DNA from: Ophiura sarsii
Taxonomy: Eukaryota; Echinodermata; Ophiuroidea; Amphilepidida; Ophiuridae
Assembly (NCBI GenBank): GCA_035610835.1
Contig: CM069449.1
Coordinates: forward strand, 11,117,855-11,181,854
Length of the DNA stretch: 64,000 nt
Direction of reading: 5' to 3'
This document shows, piece by piece, positions 36,504 to 48,799 of this stretch. The notes under the pieces were generated by a model that saw only the letters and a list, made by a program, of their open reading frames with translations, had not been told where the DNA came from and searched no databases. The position numbers were made by a program, and so were the translations under genes. How positions within the stretch are numbered: position 1 is the first letter of the stretch; every line of letters begins with the position of its first letter.

Positions 36504-36993
36504 AATGATAACTTCACGGTAATTGGCATGCGTAAATACAATTATGATTATTTCGCTACTGACGTGTGCGATGCGTATTAATCTAATTATAGTAGGAATG
36601 AACTGAAGTACTGGTAACCATCAAGTCCTGTTGACAAAAGGAAATTAATTCATTTTCAATAAGTGACTTATTTTACTTAAAACTAATATTGTTATGACCA
36701 CGAATTCATTTTGTATGTTGGTTTCACGTATCGGCGCTTAAAAGGGCAGAGAGAACATGCCACTTTTTGCGGTTTATGGATTGAAATTAATTCCTTGCTC
36801 ATATATTCAAATGCGTTTCACCATTGCTTCTGAAATGGAATTCCTAGACTAATACGCCATTGGTTACATTAATACATTTCCGTGAACAGAATGTCAAACA
36901 TGCTGTACTGGCTTAGGCAGGGGTGCATTGGTAAGAGAAAGCTACGAGAGTCGCAGAATGAATGAATGAATGGATTGTAAATGCACATTACCT
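36504..36993. other. No feature recognised
   Basis: AT-rich spacer leading into the GTGCT satellite. Confidence 0.5.
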
Positions 36994-37596
36994 CGTGCTG
37001 TATTGTGCTGTGTTGTGTTGCGTTACTTTGTTGCGTTGCTTTGTTGTGTTGTGCTTGTGCTGTGCTGTGCTGAGCTGTGCTGTGCTGTGTTTGGTTGTGT
37101 TGTGTTGTGCTGTGCTGAGCTGTGCTGTGCTGCGTTGTGTTGTGATGTGTTGTGTTGTGTTGTGCTGCGCTGTGCTGCGCTGTGCTGCGCTGTGCTGCGC
37201 TGTGCTGCGCTGTGCTGCGCTGTGCTGCGCTGTGCTGCGCTGTGCTGCGCTGTGCTGCGCTGTGCTGCGCTGTGCTGCGCTGTGCTGCGATGTGCTGCGA
37301 TGTGCTGCGCTGTGCTGCGCTGTGCTGCGCTGTGCTGCGCTGTGCTGCGCTGTGCTGCGCTGCGCTGCGCTGTGCTGTGCTGGGTTGCGTTATGCTGTGC
37401 TGTGCTGTGTGCTGCGCTGTGTTGTGTTGCGTTGTGCTGTGCTGTGCTGTGTTGTGTTGTGTTGTGCTGTGCTGTGCTGTGCTGTGCTGTGCTGTGCTGT
37501 GCTGTGCTGTGCTGTGCTGTGCTGTGCTGTGCTGTGCAGCGCTATGTTTTGTTGTGTTTTGGTGTGCTGTGTTATGCTGTGCTGTGCTGTGCTATT
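36994..37596. repeat. TGTGC/TGCGC pentamer satellite
   Basis: The array is built from pentamers: irregular TGTGT/TGTGC at the left, a regular 10-bp period TGTGCTGCGC from about 37160 to 37375, then a regular 5-bp TGTGC from about 37430 to 37535. The three long plus-strand frames (up to 241 codons of Cys, Val, Leu, Ala and Arg) arise because pentamers lack stops. They are not genes. Confidence 0.95.
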
Positions 37597-38954
37597 TTGA
37601 TGTGTTTGAATATATGCATATTGGCAGCGGGCAGCTCAAAAATTGATAATATATTATTTCGGGTTTTTTTCTTTTCTCCTAAGTGCATGCTCTAAATAAC
37701 ATCTGCTTACATTTAACATAAATACAAATGTCCTTATGGTTTCGAACCACTGATAACGTTCAAACTGAAATATTGATAAAAGCAATTATTCGTCTTACAC
37801 TCAGCATAACGAACTCCTTTTCCGTTAACATATCATCTGACAATTCGATCTGGTTTTGATGAATATTAAAAGGGGACAATATGGTACAAGCAAATCTGTA
37901 TTGCAGAAAATATTATATATAATTAGTACGGTTTACCTACAAATTAAGAAATATAATTGGTTGTCATTAAAAATGGATGAAATTGTGTCGATATATCAAG
38001 GTTAGTATTCCAAGCAAATTGGACAACTTCTATGAAAATTAAAAGTGGATGTTCCGATCACTTTAGCTTTTTTTGCCCATCAACACAATTTTATATTTAT
38101 AAACCCATATTTTTCTCATTATTTCTGTAAAATGTTTGACGCAAGATATATCGATTTTAGACGTTATAAACCAAAATACAGTGAATTACTGTTACGTTGC
38201 ATGTGCCTCTAAAATAAGAACCATAGGAGTTATGCAACTCAAATTTTGAAATAGTACTATTTACGGATGACTCTTCATGTAGAATAGAAAACATCAAGTT
38301 GAAAATCGGGCCAGCAATCGGAACACCTACCTATATGGATGGTGTGACCGGTGACGTCATGTATTTACAAATGGGACACCCTCTGTTGATTCCCTCCAGG
38401 CAGAATATACAGTAAAGTTAATGAAGACAACATGAAATTTCTTTCTAATGAATTGTAAAACTCATTTATTTTTAATTTTGTGTGTGAAATGCGATAGCTT
38501 ATAGCATTCCTAAGCAAGTTTAAAGACAGTTTTGATAACAATTTGCTGTGACACCACAATCTAGTTAGGAAACCTGATCTGGCCTATGTAAACTATAGGA
38601 ACTCTTGCCCGGTGTGTTTTGTCTCAAATCAACAGAGGGCGTCCTAAATGTAAACAACGGTCACCTCATCTATAGGAAAAATGTATTGAAAAACATATGA
38701 TAAACCAATAAAAATAAATAATTTGAAGAATAGATATTATAAGAACATTTGAGGGAACTTTGATTGATGTGGATAATCGTGTTTGTGAAAGTGTTAAATA
38801 TATTTGACCCGTCACATCGAAATGAACATGTTGGAGGCCTGAGTCAATTCTGAATTATTGGTATGACTTGAAAAAACCCACATGTTTAGCTTTGAAATGA
38901 TACCATATTAAATGTAATCGCACTCAGTAATCACAAGATATGAATTGAAGAAGC
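37597..38954. other. AT-rich stretch with nothing recognised
   Basis: No supported gene, RNA or element boundary. Confidence 0.5.
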
Positions 38955-40830
38955 ATATTTTTTTCTATTACTTTCTTTATATTTCACCAAATATATTGGC
39001 CTCTATCTCAAAACTGTGTTAGCCGACAACATGTCCTTTTTGACGTCACAATAATTATATGATAACAGGAGTGCTATACGAAATGTCAAAAAGTGCCTTC
39101 CCACTGACATGTGTGTACAATTGTATGGTTCAACAATAGATTATCTGTAAATAACATTTTCATTAAATTGCTTTTTGCTAGAGACGTGTTAATTGCTAAA
39201 TGCGCTGACTTTGTCATTTATATTGATGACTTCTAACAATGTATAAAGGTTGAACTCGAGATTTTTTCCAATTCAATTAACAAATTAATAACCGTTTTCG
39301 TGGTGTGTGTAGTATTCGGTTACGTTTTAGGGCAATATGCACTTGAGAATTTCAACTTAATCAACTTCATCTGATATTATTCCTTGATAATAACACATCT
39401 ATAGTTTATCTTCAGTATCATTGATGGTAAATATAGATTGAAAACACTTTCAAAGTCAGAATCAACTGTAATCATTGTCGTTTACGCCAACATAATAGTT
39501 TACACGTCAAACGAATGACGCAATGATAGGCACAGATGACGCATAAAATATAAGAACAAAACGGCAAGTAGGAAAACAAATCTCTATTCTGATCTTAATA
39601 ATACGTAAGCACTTGATTTGATTTTTTTTTAAATTTAAAAATGTATTCATTTATTCAAATGGCTATCAACACCAAAATATAAACAAAACACCAAAGAAGG
39701 TCTGGTGAGCAGTGAGGGAGCATTGAAAGCACAAAAGAGTACTATCACCACAAGGTGCAGTGCTCCCAACTCAGTAGAGCTCTACAAACACAAGAAAATA
39801 AAACATACACAGGTATAAGTATAAATGGACAAAAATAAAAATTACAAGAAAGGCAACACACTATACATCATTTTTCTTATAGTGACGCTTAAAATTGGTT
39901 TACAAATTAGTTTGCTACATGTGGTGAGAGACTCTCTAATTGGTGATGAAATAGTAGACCATATAATTGGGAATTGAACCCAGAGGAAAAATGTGTAGGA
40001 GTCGGTCTTAGGTGTAATATATTGTTTGAATGTTAACTCGTTCGTGTCTAGGATTAATTATACTCCACCTGCAAAAAGAATACACTGGCATTAGTTAAAC
40101 AAGAACAAGCAAATGAAACAGAAAAGTATGTCCTTCTGGTTTTCAAATTGTGAGTTCCAAAGTTTTGAGTCTGTCTTCATACGATTGCTCCCCCTACGTT
40201 GACAAAGAATCATCCTTGATGCACGATGGTGGATTTGTTCAATTTTTTTTTTAAATCTATACATTTAATAACATCGACATTAGTCAATTCGGACAAGTAT
40301 TGCGAATAGGCATTGTATCTAGTATTGCGCATGTTTCGATATATGCTACAGATTCAAATACAGGCCTGGTGTCTCAATCTTTTTTGCAACGTTTCATTAG
40401 GTGATCGTAAATTCCTAAATAACAGTTGAAACAACAAAAATAAAGGTTAATTAGTTGGCAAAATTTTGAAGAAACCGCGTTTTATTCGGTTCATTAATTA
40501 CGAAGAAATGAGCGATAACGTTAAAATAGTGGAAGTTACGATCCCCTAATTAAGCGTTGCAATTTTTTTCTGAGACACCCTATATATATACACAGATATC
40601 TGTAAATTCTAAAACTTTAGAAGACAGAATGAAATGCCTTTTCACCTTTTAAGTTTGGTTTAAAACATGGCATACAATATATTCCTGTCATTTGATTGAT
40701 GAATACTACATCATGTGACATACAATATTCGGACTAGTTCCCCAATATTTCACAGGAGGACAAACAGTTCCTATACAAATACTATTGGCCTGTGATGAGG
40801 AGCTATGAGGGCAATAGTATATTTGTATGG
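38955..40830. repeat. 1.8-kb direct duplication, left copy
   Basis: Collinear with 43167-44955, starting at ATATTTTTTTCTATT and continuing through a GCAGTGAGGGAGCATTGAAA word and an ACACCCTATATATAT word. Scattered substitutions and small indels separate the two. About 2.3 kb of other DNA lies between them. There is no frame over 100 codons. Confidence 0.9.
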
Positions 40831-41130
40831 GAATTGTTTTCATGAGGATTTACGATTTAGAATATTTTCATATGTTGTATAAAACAAACATGCTCTAAAT
40901 TCGGTAAACGGTGCCTACTAGCTCCCCTCGGTGCCTGGAGACTGTGTGACTACTATTTTCCCTCGACCTCCGATCTCTGGAAATACTAGGCCCACGGTCT
41001 CCAGTTACGTCGGGGAGCTATTTTACACTATTCCCCTTATGAGCTGTAAATATTTGGATACTAAATATTGGGCATGATTAGCAATTTCAAAATTGCTTAG
41101 CAATTTTAAAATTGCTTAAACACACATTGA
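40829..41130. repeat. Dispersed repeat, shared with 48800-49095
   Basis: GTTGTATAAAACAAACATGC and GGGGAGCTATTTTACAC words line up in the same order in both places, over about 300 bp. The segment contains an imperfect inverted repeat around the word GGTCTCCAG. Confidence 0.8.
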
Positions 41131-43166
41131 GAGGCTTGTACTACAGTGCAACAGAGCATAAATTACCAAAAGTACATGTTATTGAAATTACGCTCTAATT
41201 TTAAAAGTAACATATGTAAAAAAGGAGACAATATTATATTATAGAATACAACTTGGTGATTCAATTTCATAGAGAAAAAAAATAGTTTGACCTTATTTGC
41301 ATATAATTAGCATATTATAAAGAAACACATTAACACTTTGCTTTTTGTAATTTCCAGCAAAAACTATACATGGTGAAAAAGTTAACATGTATCTTTACTT
41401 TTTAAAAACAGCCAAAATATGTCTTAATTAAGCTTAATTAATGACCAAACTCGTCAAAATTATTAAGTAGTACTGTGTATCCAAACCAGACTTGTAAAGG
41501 TATCAAATTAAAGGTAAAGTTGTGCTTAAAACAATGGTCCGAGCAGATATTTCAATATTCTTTTAGTATTTAAAATATTGTCCTCCACACATTTGGTATA
41601 TATATTTAAAACAAAACCACAAATGGTGTTTTTGTATTTTTCACATGAATTAAACATGCTATAGACACTATATTCACAGAGAAAGATATTTATGGTTAGC
41701 CACACAAATCTGGCAAGCCATTCGTTAACATGTTTGCTGTGTAATTAATTCACGCGCGTAATTAATCAATTAATTAGGCGTTAAATAGAACAATTTTGAA
41801 CCACTTTTTGTATGCCCAGTTAGGTTATGTAAGGTTTCAAATTAATCCTTACATTATGCTTAATAAAATGGTAAAGCCACATTTCTCAATTTCATTTGTG
41901 TTTTTCTGTAATATTAATCAAAACTTTAGATACATTAATTTTGCAACTTTTCTTACAATAACAATGTATTTCATACAACTATACAACTTGGCAAAAGTCT
42001 ATTAATGTTTCTCCAGCCATGCACACAAACAATGGAATCAATCTTCAAGGACATGCTCATGCTAAGGGACCAATGTTTTGAAATCCGCGCTACAAGAAAC
42101 TTGAAATGCCATTCAGCGGTGTGCAGTCAAGGGTTTTAAGCAAAATGGTGTATGTTACTTTAGGCGACTGTGTGCTGACATGCAGGCCTACAATCAATAA
42201 GACCTGTAGTAAGTCTAAATAGTCAAGGCCATAAAAGCAAGTAGCCAGTAGCTGGTTGGATTAGCGTGTATGGATAATCAAGTATTGGCCAATCAAAACT
42301 CAGGTTTAATAAGAAATGTAACAATGCCGATAATCATACACATACAACACAAAGAATTTTAAAACAAAGCTGTTTTGGTTATATATGATACACATACTTA
42401 GGATTGACATTTTCATGGTTGTACAACACTCAGGAGGCACTATATTTATAATTCAATATTTGGTAATTTATTCCCTGTTGCACTGTAGTAGTCAAGTGAT
42501 CAGCGAACCATAACGACTTGTTTCAAGTCTATTAGCTTAGATGCTTCATCGACGTTTAGTAACCGAGAAAGATCACAATCGTATCTTTTTGGATTAAAAA
42601 ATCCACTTTTATTTGCCATTGAACTATTATAGTAATATCACAAAAGCATACCATTGTATGGAATTGTATTTATTCAATAACCAGCAATTCAAATGGGTAA
42701 CCGTAGAAATGAAATTAATGCTTCAAATGTACGTCTATATTGTTCAACTACAAATGCAAACTCCTAATTATGCGCCATGGTGTTACGAATAGGAGACCAC
42801 GACGTGAGCTTGGTGCAGATGTTTAGTTAAACGCGAGTTAAACTATATACCCCCATACCCATGTTTAAAGTTAGACACTTTTTAGTGAGTTAGACGGTCG
42901 CGTATTTAAGTTAAACAAATTTTCGAGAATTAAGTCTAGTTAAACGATGTGTCTAAATTCAAAGTTAGACGCGTGTTTAGCTTAAAACATTGTTTAACTA
43001 CGTACTAGAATACGGGCCAGTGTTATTGCAATATTTGTGTTTGATCCGGTGATTTTCATGATAGAAAACACTTCACATTTGATAATGACGTACACACAAA
43101 CTTCCAGGGACTCCTTTTAATTCACCACTTTTTACTTAGAAAAAGGAAACATTTGTCATGTGAAAA
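41131..43166. other. AT-rich DNA between the two duplicates
   Basis: A stretch at 42490-42785 matches 52060-52175 (AACCATAACGA, TTAGATGCTTC, CGACGTTTAGTAAC and ATTGTTCAACT words). At about 42816-43010 the words GTTTAACT and AGTTAGAC recur in both orientations. I see no gene. Confidence 0.55.
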
Positions 43167-44955
43167 ATATTTTTTTCTATTGCTTTCTTTATATTTCACC
43201 AAATATATTGGCCTCTATCTCAAAACTGTGTTAGCCGACAACACGTCCTTTTTGACGTCACAATAATTATATGATAACAGGAGTGCTATACGAAATGTCA
43301 AAAAGTGCCTTCCCACTGACATGTGTGTACAATTGTATGGTTCAACAATAGATTATCTGTAAATAACATTTTCATTAAATTGCATTTTGCTAGAGACGTG
43401 TTAATTGCTAAATGCACTGACTTTGTCATTTATATTGATGACTTCTAACAATGTATAAAGGTTGAACTCGAGATTTTTTCCAATTCAATTAACAAATTAA
43501 TAACCGTTTTCGTGGTGTGTTTAGTATTCGGTTACGTTTTAGGGCAATATGCACTTGAGAATTTCAACTTAATCAACTTCATCTGATATTATTCCTTTAT
43601 AATTACACATCTATAGTTTATCTTCAGTATCATTGATGGTAAATATAGATTGAAAACACTTTCAAAGTCAGAATCAACTGTAATCATTGTCGTTTACGCC
43701 AACATAATAGTTTACACGTCAAACGAATGACGCAATGATAGGCACAGATGACGCATAAAATATAAGAACAAAACGGCAAGTAGGAAAACAAATCTCTATT
43801 TTGATCTTAATAATACGTAAGCACTTGATTTGATTTTTTTTTAAATTTAAAAATGTATTCATTTATTCAAATGGCTATCAACACCAAAATATAAACAAAA
43901 CACCAAAGAAGGTCTGGTGAGCAGTGAGGGAGCATTGAAAGCACAAAAGAGTACTATCACCACAAGGTGCAGTGCTCCCAACTCAGTAGAGCTCTACAAA
44001 CACAAGAAAATAAAACATACACAGGTATAAGTATAAATAGACAAAAATAAAAATTACAAGAAAGGCAACACACTATACATTATTTTCCTTATAGTGACGC
44101 TTAAGATGGGTTTTAAAAATTAGTTTGCTACATGTGGTGAGAGAGTCTCTAATCGATGATGATATAGAAGACCATAGAATTGGGAATTAAACCCAGAGGG
44201 TCGGTCTTAGGTGTAATAGATTGTTTGAATGTTAACTTGTTGTGTCTAGGATCAATACTCCACCTGCAAAAAAGAAATACACTGGCATTAGTTGAACAAG
44301 AACAAGCAAATGAAACAGAAAGGTAGGTCCTTCTACAGGGTTTTTACAATTGTGAGTTCCAAAGTTTTGAGTCTGTCTTCATACGATTGCTCCCCCTACG
44401 TTGACAAAGAATCATCCTTGATGCACGATGATGGATTTGTTCAAGTTTTTTTTTTAAATCTATACATTTTATAACATCGACATTAGTCAGTTCGCACAAG
44501 TATTGCGAATAGGCATTGTATTAAGTATTGTGCATGTTTCGATATATGCTACAGATTCAAATACAGTGTGTCTCAATTTTTCTGCAACGCTTCATTAGGT
44601 GATCGTTACTTCCTTAATAAAAGTGGGAATAGAACAATTGAAACAACAAAATAAAGGTTAATTAGTTGGCTAAATGTTGAAGAAAATCGCGTCTTATTCG
44701 GTTCAGCAATTACGAAGAAATTAGCGATTACGTAAAAGTAGTGGAAGTTACGATCCCTAAATAAGCGTTGCAATTTTGTTTGAGGCACCCTGTACATATA
44801 CAGATATCTGTGAATTCTAAAACTTTAGCGGACAGAATGAAATGCCTTTTCACCTTTTAAGTTGGGTTCAAAACATGGCATACAAAATATTCAAACAGTT
44901 CCTATACAACTAATATTGCCCTGTGATGAGTTGCTATGAGGGCAATAGTATACAA
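43167..44955. repeat. 1.8-kb direct duplication, right copy
   Basis: Second copy of 38955-40830. Near its right end it lacks about 75 bp found at about 40682-40755, then realigns at AAACAGTTCCTATACAA and runs into the GGGCAATAGTATA word. Confidence 0.9.
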
Positions 44956-45092
44956 ATATTTTCTGCTCTTGAGGGATCTGGTGGAATATATTAGGCCCCT
45001 CGGTGAACTGGAGACCGTGGGGTACTATTTTCCAGTTCACCGAGGGGCCCAATAGATTCCACCAGATCCCGAATAAAGAGCAGAAAATATTT
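44954..45092. repeat. Palindrome AAATATTTTCTGCTCTT
   Basis: A 139-bp near-perfect inverted repeat centred near 45023, with an inner CCCCTCGGTGAACTGGAGAC/GTTCACCGAGGGG pair. It directly follows the right copy of the 1.8-kb duplication. A diverged, less symmetric relative follows the left copy at about 40910-41030. Confidence 0.85.
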
Positions 45093-45239
45093 GTTTTATA
45101 TCCTTCATCAATATATTTCTTGTTCATTGATTTGTTAAAAGTAGACTCTAAATATTGAGCCAAGCCTAAGTCAACTGTAATACTATTAACCTAAAGAGAA
45201 CTTTGACACGTAAATCGAGGTCATAGGGTAATAGTAGAC

Positions 45240-46259
45240 TATTTCATTCTCCGAATACCTCTCTCCCTAGACTTTATCCTCCAGTCGTACAATACGCTCC
45301 ACTGCGTTTGCTGTTGTGACGACTGGAAATGTTCCAGCCCAAATGACGGAGCACTTTTTGACAGCAATTTGCTTACCGCGCGAGCTGCGCCTTGCACAAA
45401 CACGCGCATTTGTTGGGCACTTACGCACACGCGGGCGCGCACATTCATGACATACATACATTTATTAAACACGGCTGAATCATGAATAAGTTGATTAATC
45501 ATGCATTTAAAATCCGTTGTTTTCTTTCGACAGCAAGCATGCACTTTGCAGCTGTTTACATACCGGGTTGTTGGTCAATATTTTACGATGTACATATTTT
45601 CACATACCTAATAGAAGGAAGAAACTCCCAAACCTAAGTTTTAAAAGGCCTGCTGCTGCGCTGTCCCATGTTTTTCATTCTTTTTTCCATAGAGAATTAA
45701 ATCAATGAAAGATTTCCAATATCGGCCGGTAAAAATATATAATTCGTACCGATGTGGCAGTAGGCCGTTCGCAGCTGCAGCGGGCATGCAAAAGTCTGAT
45801 ACTTTTAAGATTAAGAGTTTTAAATACCAGCTGGATGCATGGGCTGCTGCTGTACTGTTGGATCATCAAGCACTTTTGGTCACAATTGGCTCTGTCATTA
45901 CAACATGATCATAGTATTATTATAACTATTACTAGTATCTGTACCAGACCACCCCTCTCATACCATGAATACTACTACTCACATACATACATGAATTGAT
46001 AACGAAATATCGGAAATATTTAAAACAAATAAATAAATAAATGTCCTAAAAAAAATTATAATAAATAAAAAAATGTCCCAATAATTCTTTTTATCAACAC
46101 ACTAATTTCAACAACAACAAAAAATGCTGGTTTGTTTAAAAATGGGTAATTTATGGAATGTATGTTTTGCATAAAAGATAGGCCTAATATGAATTTCAAT
46201 TTTTAATCAAAATCAACTTATTTTATATTGAGTTTGAGTGCGTACCTTCATCATAGGCT
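45240..46259. other. Mixed DNA, no gene supported
   Basis: A CpG-richer patch at about 45290-45460 gives two overlapping minus frames (45239-45544 and 45267-45461). Neither resembles a known family to me and no splice pattern decides between them. The rest is AT-rich. Confidence 0.4.
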
Positions 46260-46411
46260 GAGCAGGATAGTGTTGATGGAGCAAGAAGGCAGGATATAGG
46301 ATTAAGATTAAGTAGACTTAATAGGAGGGTACGAAGCCGGCATAGGAAGGTGTAGGAGGCTGGCGCAGGCAGGATGTATGAAGGCCTACAGTACAGATCT
46401 GGCGTAGAGTG

Positions 46412-46520
46412 CAGTGGCGGTTCCAGGATTAAAATTTACGGGGGGCTGACAAAAAAAAAATCGTAAAAGGGCCCCGATTTTTTTATGCCGTCAGGTCGTA
46501 AAATTCAGCTAAGTGGGGGT

Positions 46521-46558
<38 letters not shown>

Positions 46559-46772
46559 AGCGATGTGGTTGTCCCAAAACCGGCAAAAAAAATCGCAGGG
46601 TACATGTGGCAAATGTACCGGCGGAACCTACCTATGTCTCTGAAAAAGGTAAAGTGGTACACAAAAAAGGTATATTGTCAAATTTTACGGGGGCGCGTAC
46701 ACAAAAAAGGTATATTGTAAAATTTTACGGGGGGCGCCCGCCCCCAAAGCCCCCCCCTGTATCCGCCACTGG
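46412..46772. mobile_element. hAT-like non-autonomous element in the minisatellite
   Basis: Inverted ends CAGTGGCGGTTCCAGG and CCTGTATCCGCCACTG bracket 361 bp holding a poly-G run of about 44 bases at 46514-46557 and a repeated GGTATATTGTAAAATTTTAC word. The flanks share GAGTG. I could not confirm a full 8-bp target duplication. Confidence 0.75.
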
Positions 46773-46984
46773 AGTGTCGTACAGGTGCAGTAAGATGTAT
46801 GGACATGTGGCGCAGGAATGTGTACAAAGATAGGGCAGGAACAGGAAGGCGTTATTTAGCGCAGGAACAGGAAGGCGTTCGCGCAGGAAAGCGTAAGTGC
46901 ATGAAGGTGTACGAAAGTGGCACAGGAAGGCGTACTAAGCTGGTGGAGGAGGCTTCGTACAGAGCTGATGCACTTACCAGGCCC

Positions 46985-47280
46985 GTAAGACACTTTTTTC
47001 AAAGGGGGGGGGGGCGTTTTTGTAAAAAAAAAAATTGTGAGTCAAATATGCGCGCGCTACGCGCGAAATTGTTCGAATTTGCACCTATTTTTTGCACGAT
47101 CGAGGTACATTTTGGCTATAAACAAGCTTGTAGCAAAGAATATTGCATTTTTGGAAGACAAATGCGCGCGTAGCGCGCGAAATTTTTTCATCTGTGTACA
47201 AATTTTCCGGGGAAGATTTTAAAAGGGGGGGCGATCGCAACCGTCGCCCCCCATCTGACGGGCCTGCTTACTAGGCCTAC
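46985..47280. repeat. Element-like insert with GCGCGCTACGCGCG palindromes
   Basis: A G-run, then two ATGCGCGCG...CGCGCGAAATT blocks at about 47049-47070 and 47161-47183, then GGGGGGGCGATCG and a CCCCCC run. It resembles a decayed or partial hAT-like element between minisatellite blocks. The ends are not resolved. Confidence 0.45.
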
Positions 47281-47600
47281 AAAGCTGGCCCAGGAGGCCC
47301 GTACAAAGCTGGCGCAGGAAAGCGTGCAATACGAAGGTAGCGCAGGAAAGCGTAAAGGTATCGTAGGAGAGCGTAACTTGTATCGCAGGAAAGCGCAAAG
47401 GTATCGCAGGAAAGCGTAAAGGTATCGCAGGAAAAGCGCAAAGGTATCGCAGGATAGCGCAAAGGTATCGCAGGAAAGCGTACAAAGGTATCGCAGGAAA
47501 GCGTACAAAGGTAGCGCTGGAAGGCGTTCGAAGGTAGCGCCGAAGGCGTACGAAGGAATGCAGGAAGGCGAACGAAGGAGTGCAAGAAAGCGTACAAATG

Positions 47601-48420
47601 GCACAGGATGAAGCCGCTACACAAATCTGTAGAGGTTATTATGAATGGCATAAATTGACTGACATAGCCTATATAGGGCATATTTTAATAACTAATAATA
47701 GTAAACTATCAATATCATGGTATCTGTGGAAAAGTAGGCCTAAAAGTGTCTCCCTCTCTAGCTCTAGGCTTAAAAAAGGGTCTACCTAGTCCCTACCCTA
47801 GACCTTTTTTTTATTAAGGCCAGCCTAATTTAGCCTAAGCTATACATCATGTAAATGTATGAACTATTACTAGGCCTAGTAAAATTACACAAAAGTACTG
47901 ACCAGTGACCTCGTAAGACGTAGTCGTAAAGCCTAGGCTAGGCACAACAACACTCATATCCTCATGTAGTAAATTGTCAAAGTAGGAGAATCATCTGGCC
48001 GGCCGGTACAACAATCGATTAAAAATTAAGTACAGCTTTAAAAAAAAAGACTACCGCTTGTTTCATCAATGAACGAGAGCAGCGGTCGCTCAACTCACAG
48101 CACTGAACGTCGAACTAGGATATGTATGCTTAGAATTTGTTGTTTAATTATCGAGGAACAACATACACCTCCCTGAACATGATATTATCCGGCAGAATTC
48201 TGTTGATTTTAACGCTGATCGTAAATAAAATCTGCTGTAAAATGTAAACAAACAGGATGACCGTAAAATCTGCACCATCTGGGATCTGCTGACTACTTCG
48301 CGAAGAGTGTGTGGTTGAGGAGGCACGGGATTGGTTAGAGTTTGTGTTTTATTGTACTCTTTCTTTACAGAAGAGGCTTCCTTTAGGTGAATAACTTCCC
48401 CAAAATCAATCGTTTTACTC
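47601..48420. other. No gene supported
   Basis: Mixed DNA with CTAGGCCT-type words. A 96-codon minus frame (48144-48434) begins at a TTG directly after a stop, and its usage is not convincing on its own. It would lie in the intron or second part of any gene starting at 48478. Confidence 0.4.
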
Positions 48421-48424
48421 TTTA

Positions 48425-48478
48425 CTAATCGCAATCATCAACCTCTGCTGAATCATCACCCCGCCGGCGCCGCGTCAT
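48425..48478 (-). other. Possible first coding exon
   Basis: On the minus strand an ATG at 48478-48476 has G at position -3 and opens a short frame reading MTRRRRGDDSAEVDDCD before a stop at 48427. The frame could instead leave through a weak splice donor (TTA|GTAAAG) at 48425. The basic then acidic peptide and the local GC and CpG rise are typical of real N-termini, but 17 codons prove nothing and I do not recognise the protein. Confidence 0.25.
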
Positions 48479-48598
48479 GCCGGCAGATCTGCGTGGCAAG
48501 TGACATGCATATTCATTTATGTAAATAAAATCACAATTCCGATTTTATTTTGCTCCTTCTATTTTCACGCTTTGTGACCAGTCCCCAAGTGGAGGATC

Positions 48599-48617
48599 GC
48601 GCTATGCATTCTGGGTA
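48599..48617 (-). promoter_or_regulatory. ZNF143/Staf-like site in a candidate promoter
   Basis: The minus strand reads TACCCAGAATGCATAGCG, one mismatch by my count from the published Staf/ZNF143 consensus (CCCAGAATGC core). It lies about 120 bp upstream of the candidate ATG at 48478, in a stretch with CpG-rich words (GGCGCCGCG) unlike its neighbours. Such sites mark promoters of housekeeping and small-RNA genes in animals. It could serve a minus-strand or a divergent plus-strand transcript. Confidence 0.4.
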
Positions 48618-48799
48618 TATTAGTTCAGCGGGTGCGGGACGACACTTCGAGGACTGGTGGAACTTGTCTACCTCTCTCGCTCGTCAATAGCATTTTTGGT
48701 CTTCTTGCCTAATGGTGAGACTATTTTTGATCATGTGACACACTTTTAACCAATTAATGAACAGAAATATAGTGATGAAGGATATATTAGATTTTATAG

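Larger units (their letters stand above)
46260..47600. repeat. GCGCAGGAAGGCGTA minisatellite with insertions
   Basis: Units of about 20 bp based on GGCGCAGGAAGGCGTAC or AAAGGTATCGCAGGAAAGCG are found at about 46260-46400, 46775-46970 and 47290-47600, interrupted by element-like DNA. The right part is the most regular. Several minus frames up to 138 codons are repeats of short motifs and not genes. Confidence 0.85.

Noticed and set aside
36962..37695. Three overlapping frames of 164-241 codons
   Set aside because: They are stop-free readings of a TGTGC/TGCGC pentamer array, giving only a few residue types. No start context or domain is present.
38955..44955. LTR retrotransposon
   Set aside because: Direct repeats of suitable size are present, but I see no TG...CA ends, no primer-binding site and no polyprotein frame.
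45239..45544. Minus-strand exon candidate in a CpG-richer patch
   Set aside because: Two frames compete, splice-like words do not settle the reading, and no family is recognised. Left as unassigned DNA.
47188..47681. Overlapping minus frames of 88-138 codons
   Set aside because: They read through the GCAGGAAAGCG minisatellite in different registers; all are short repeated motifs.
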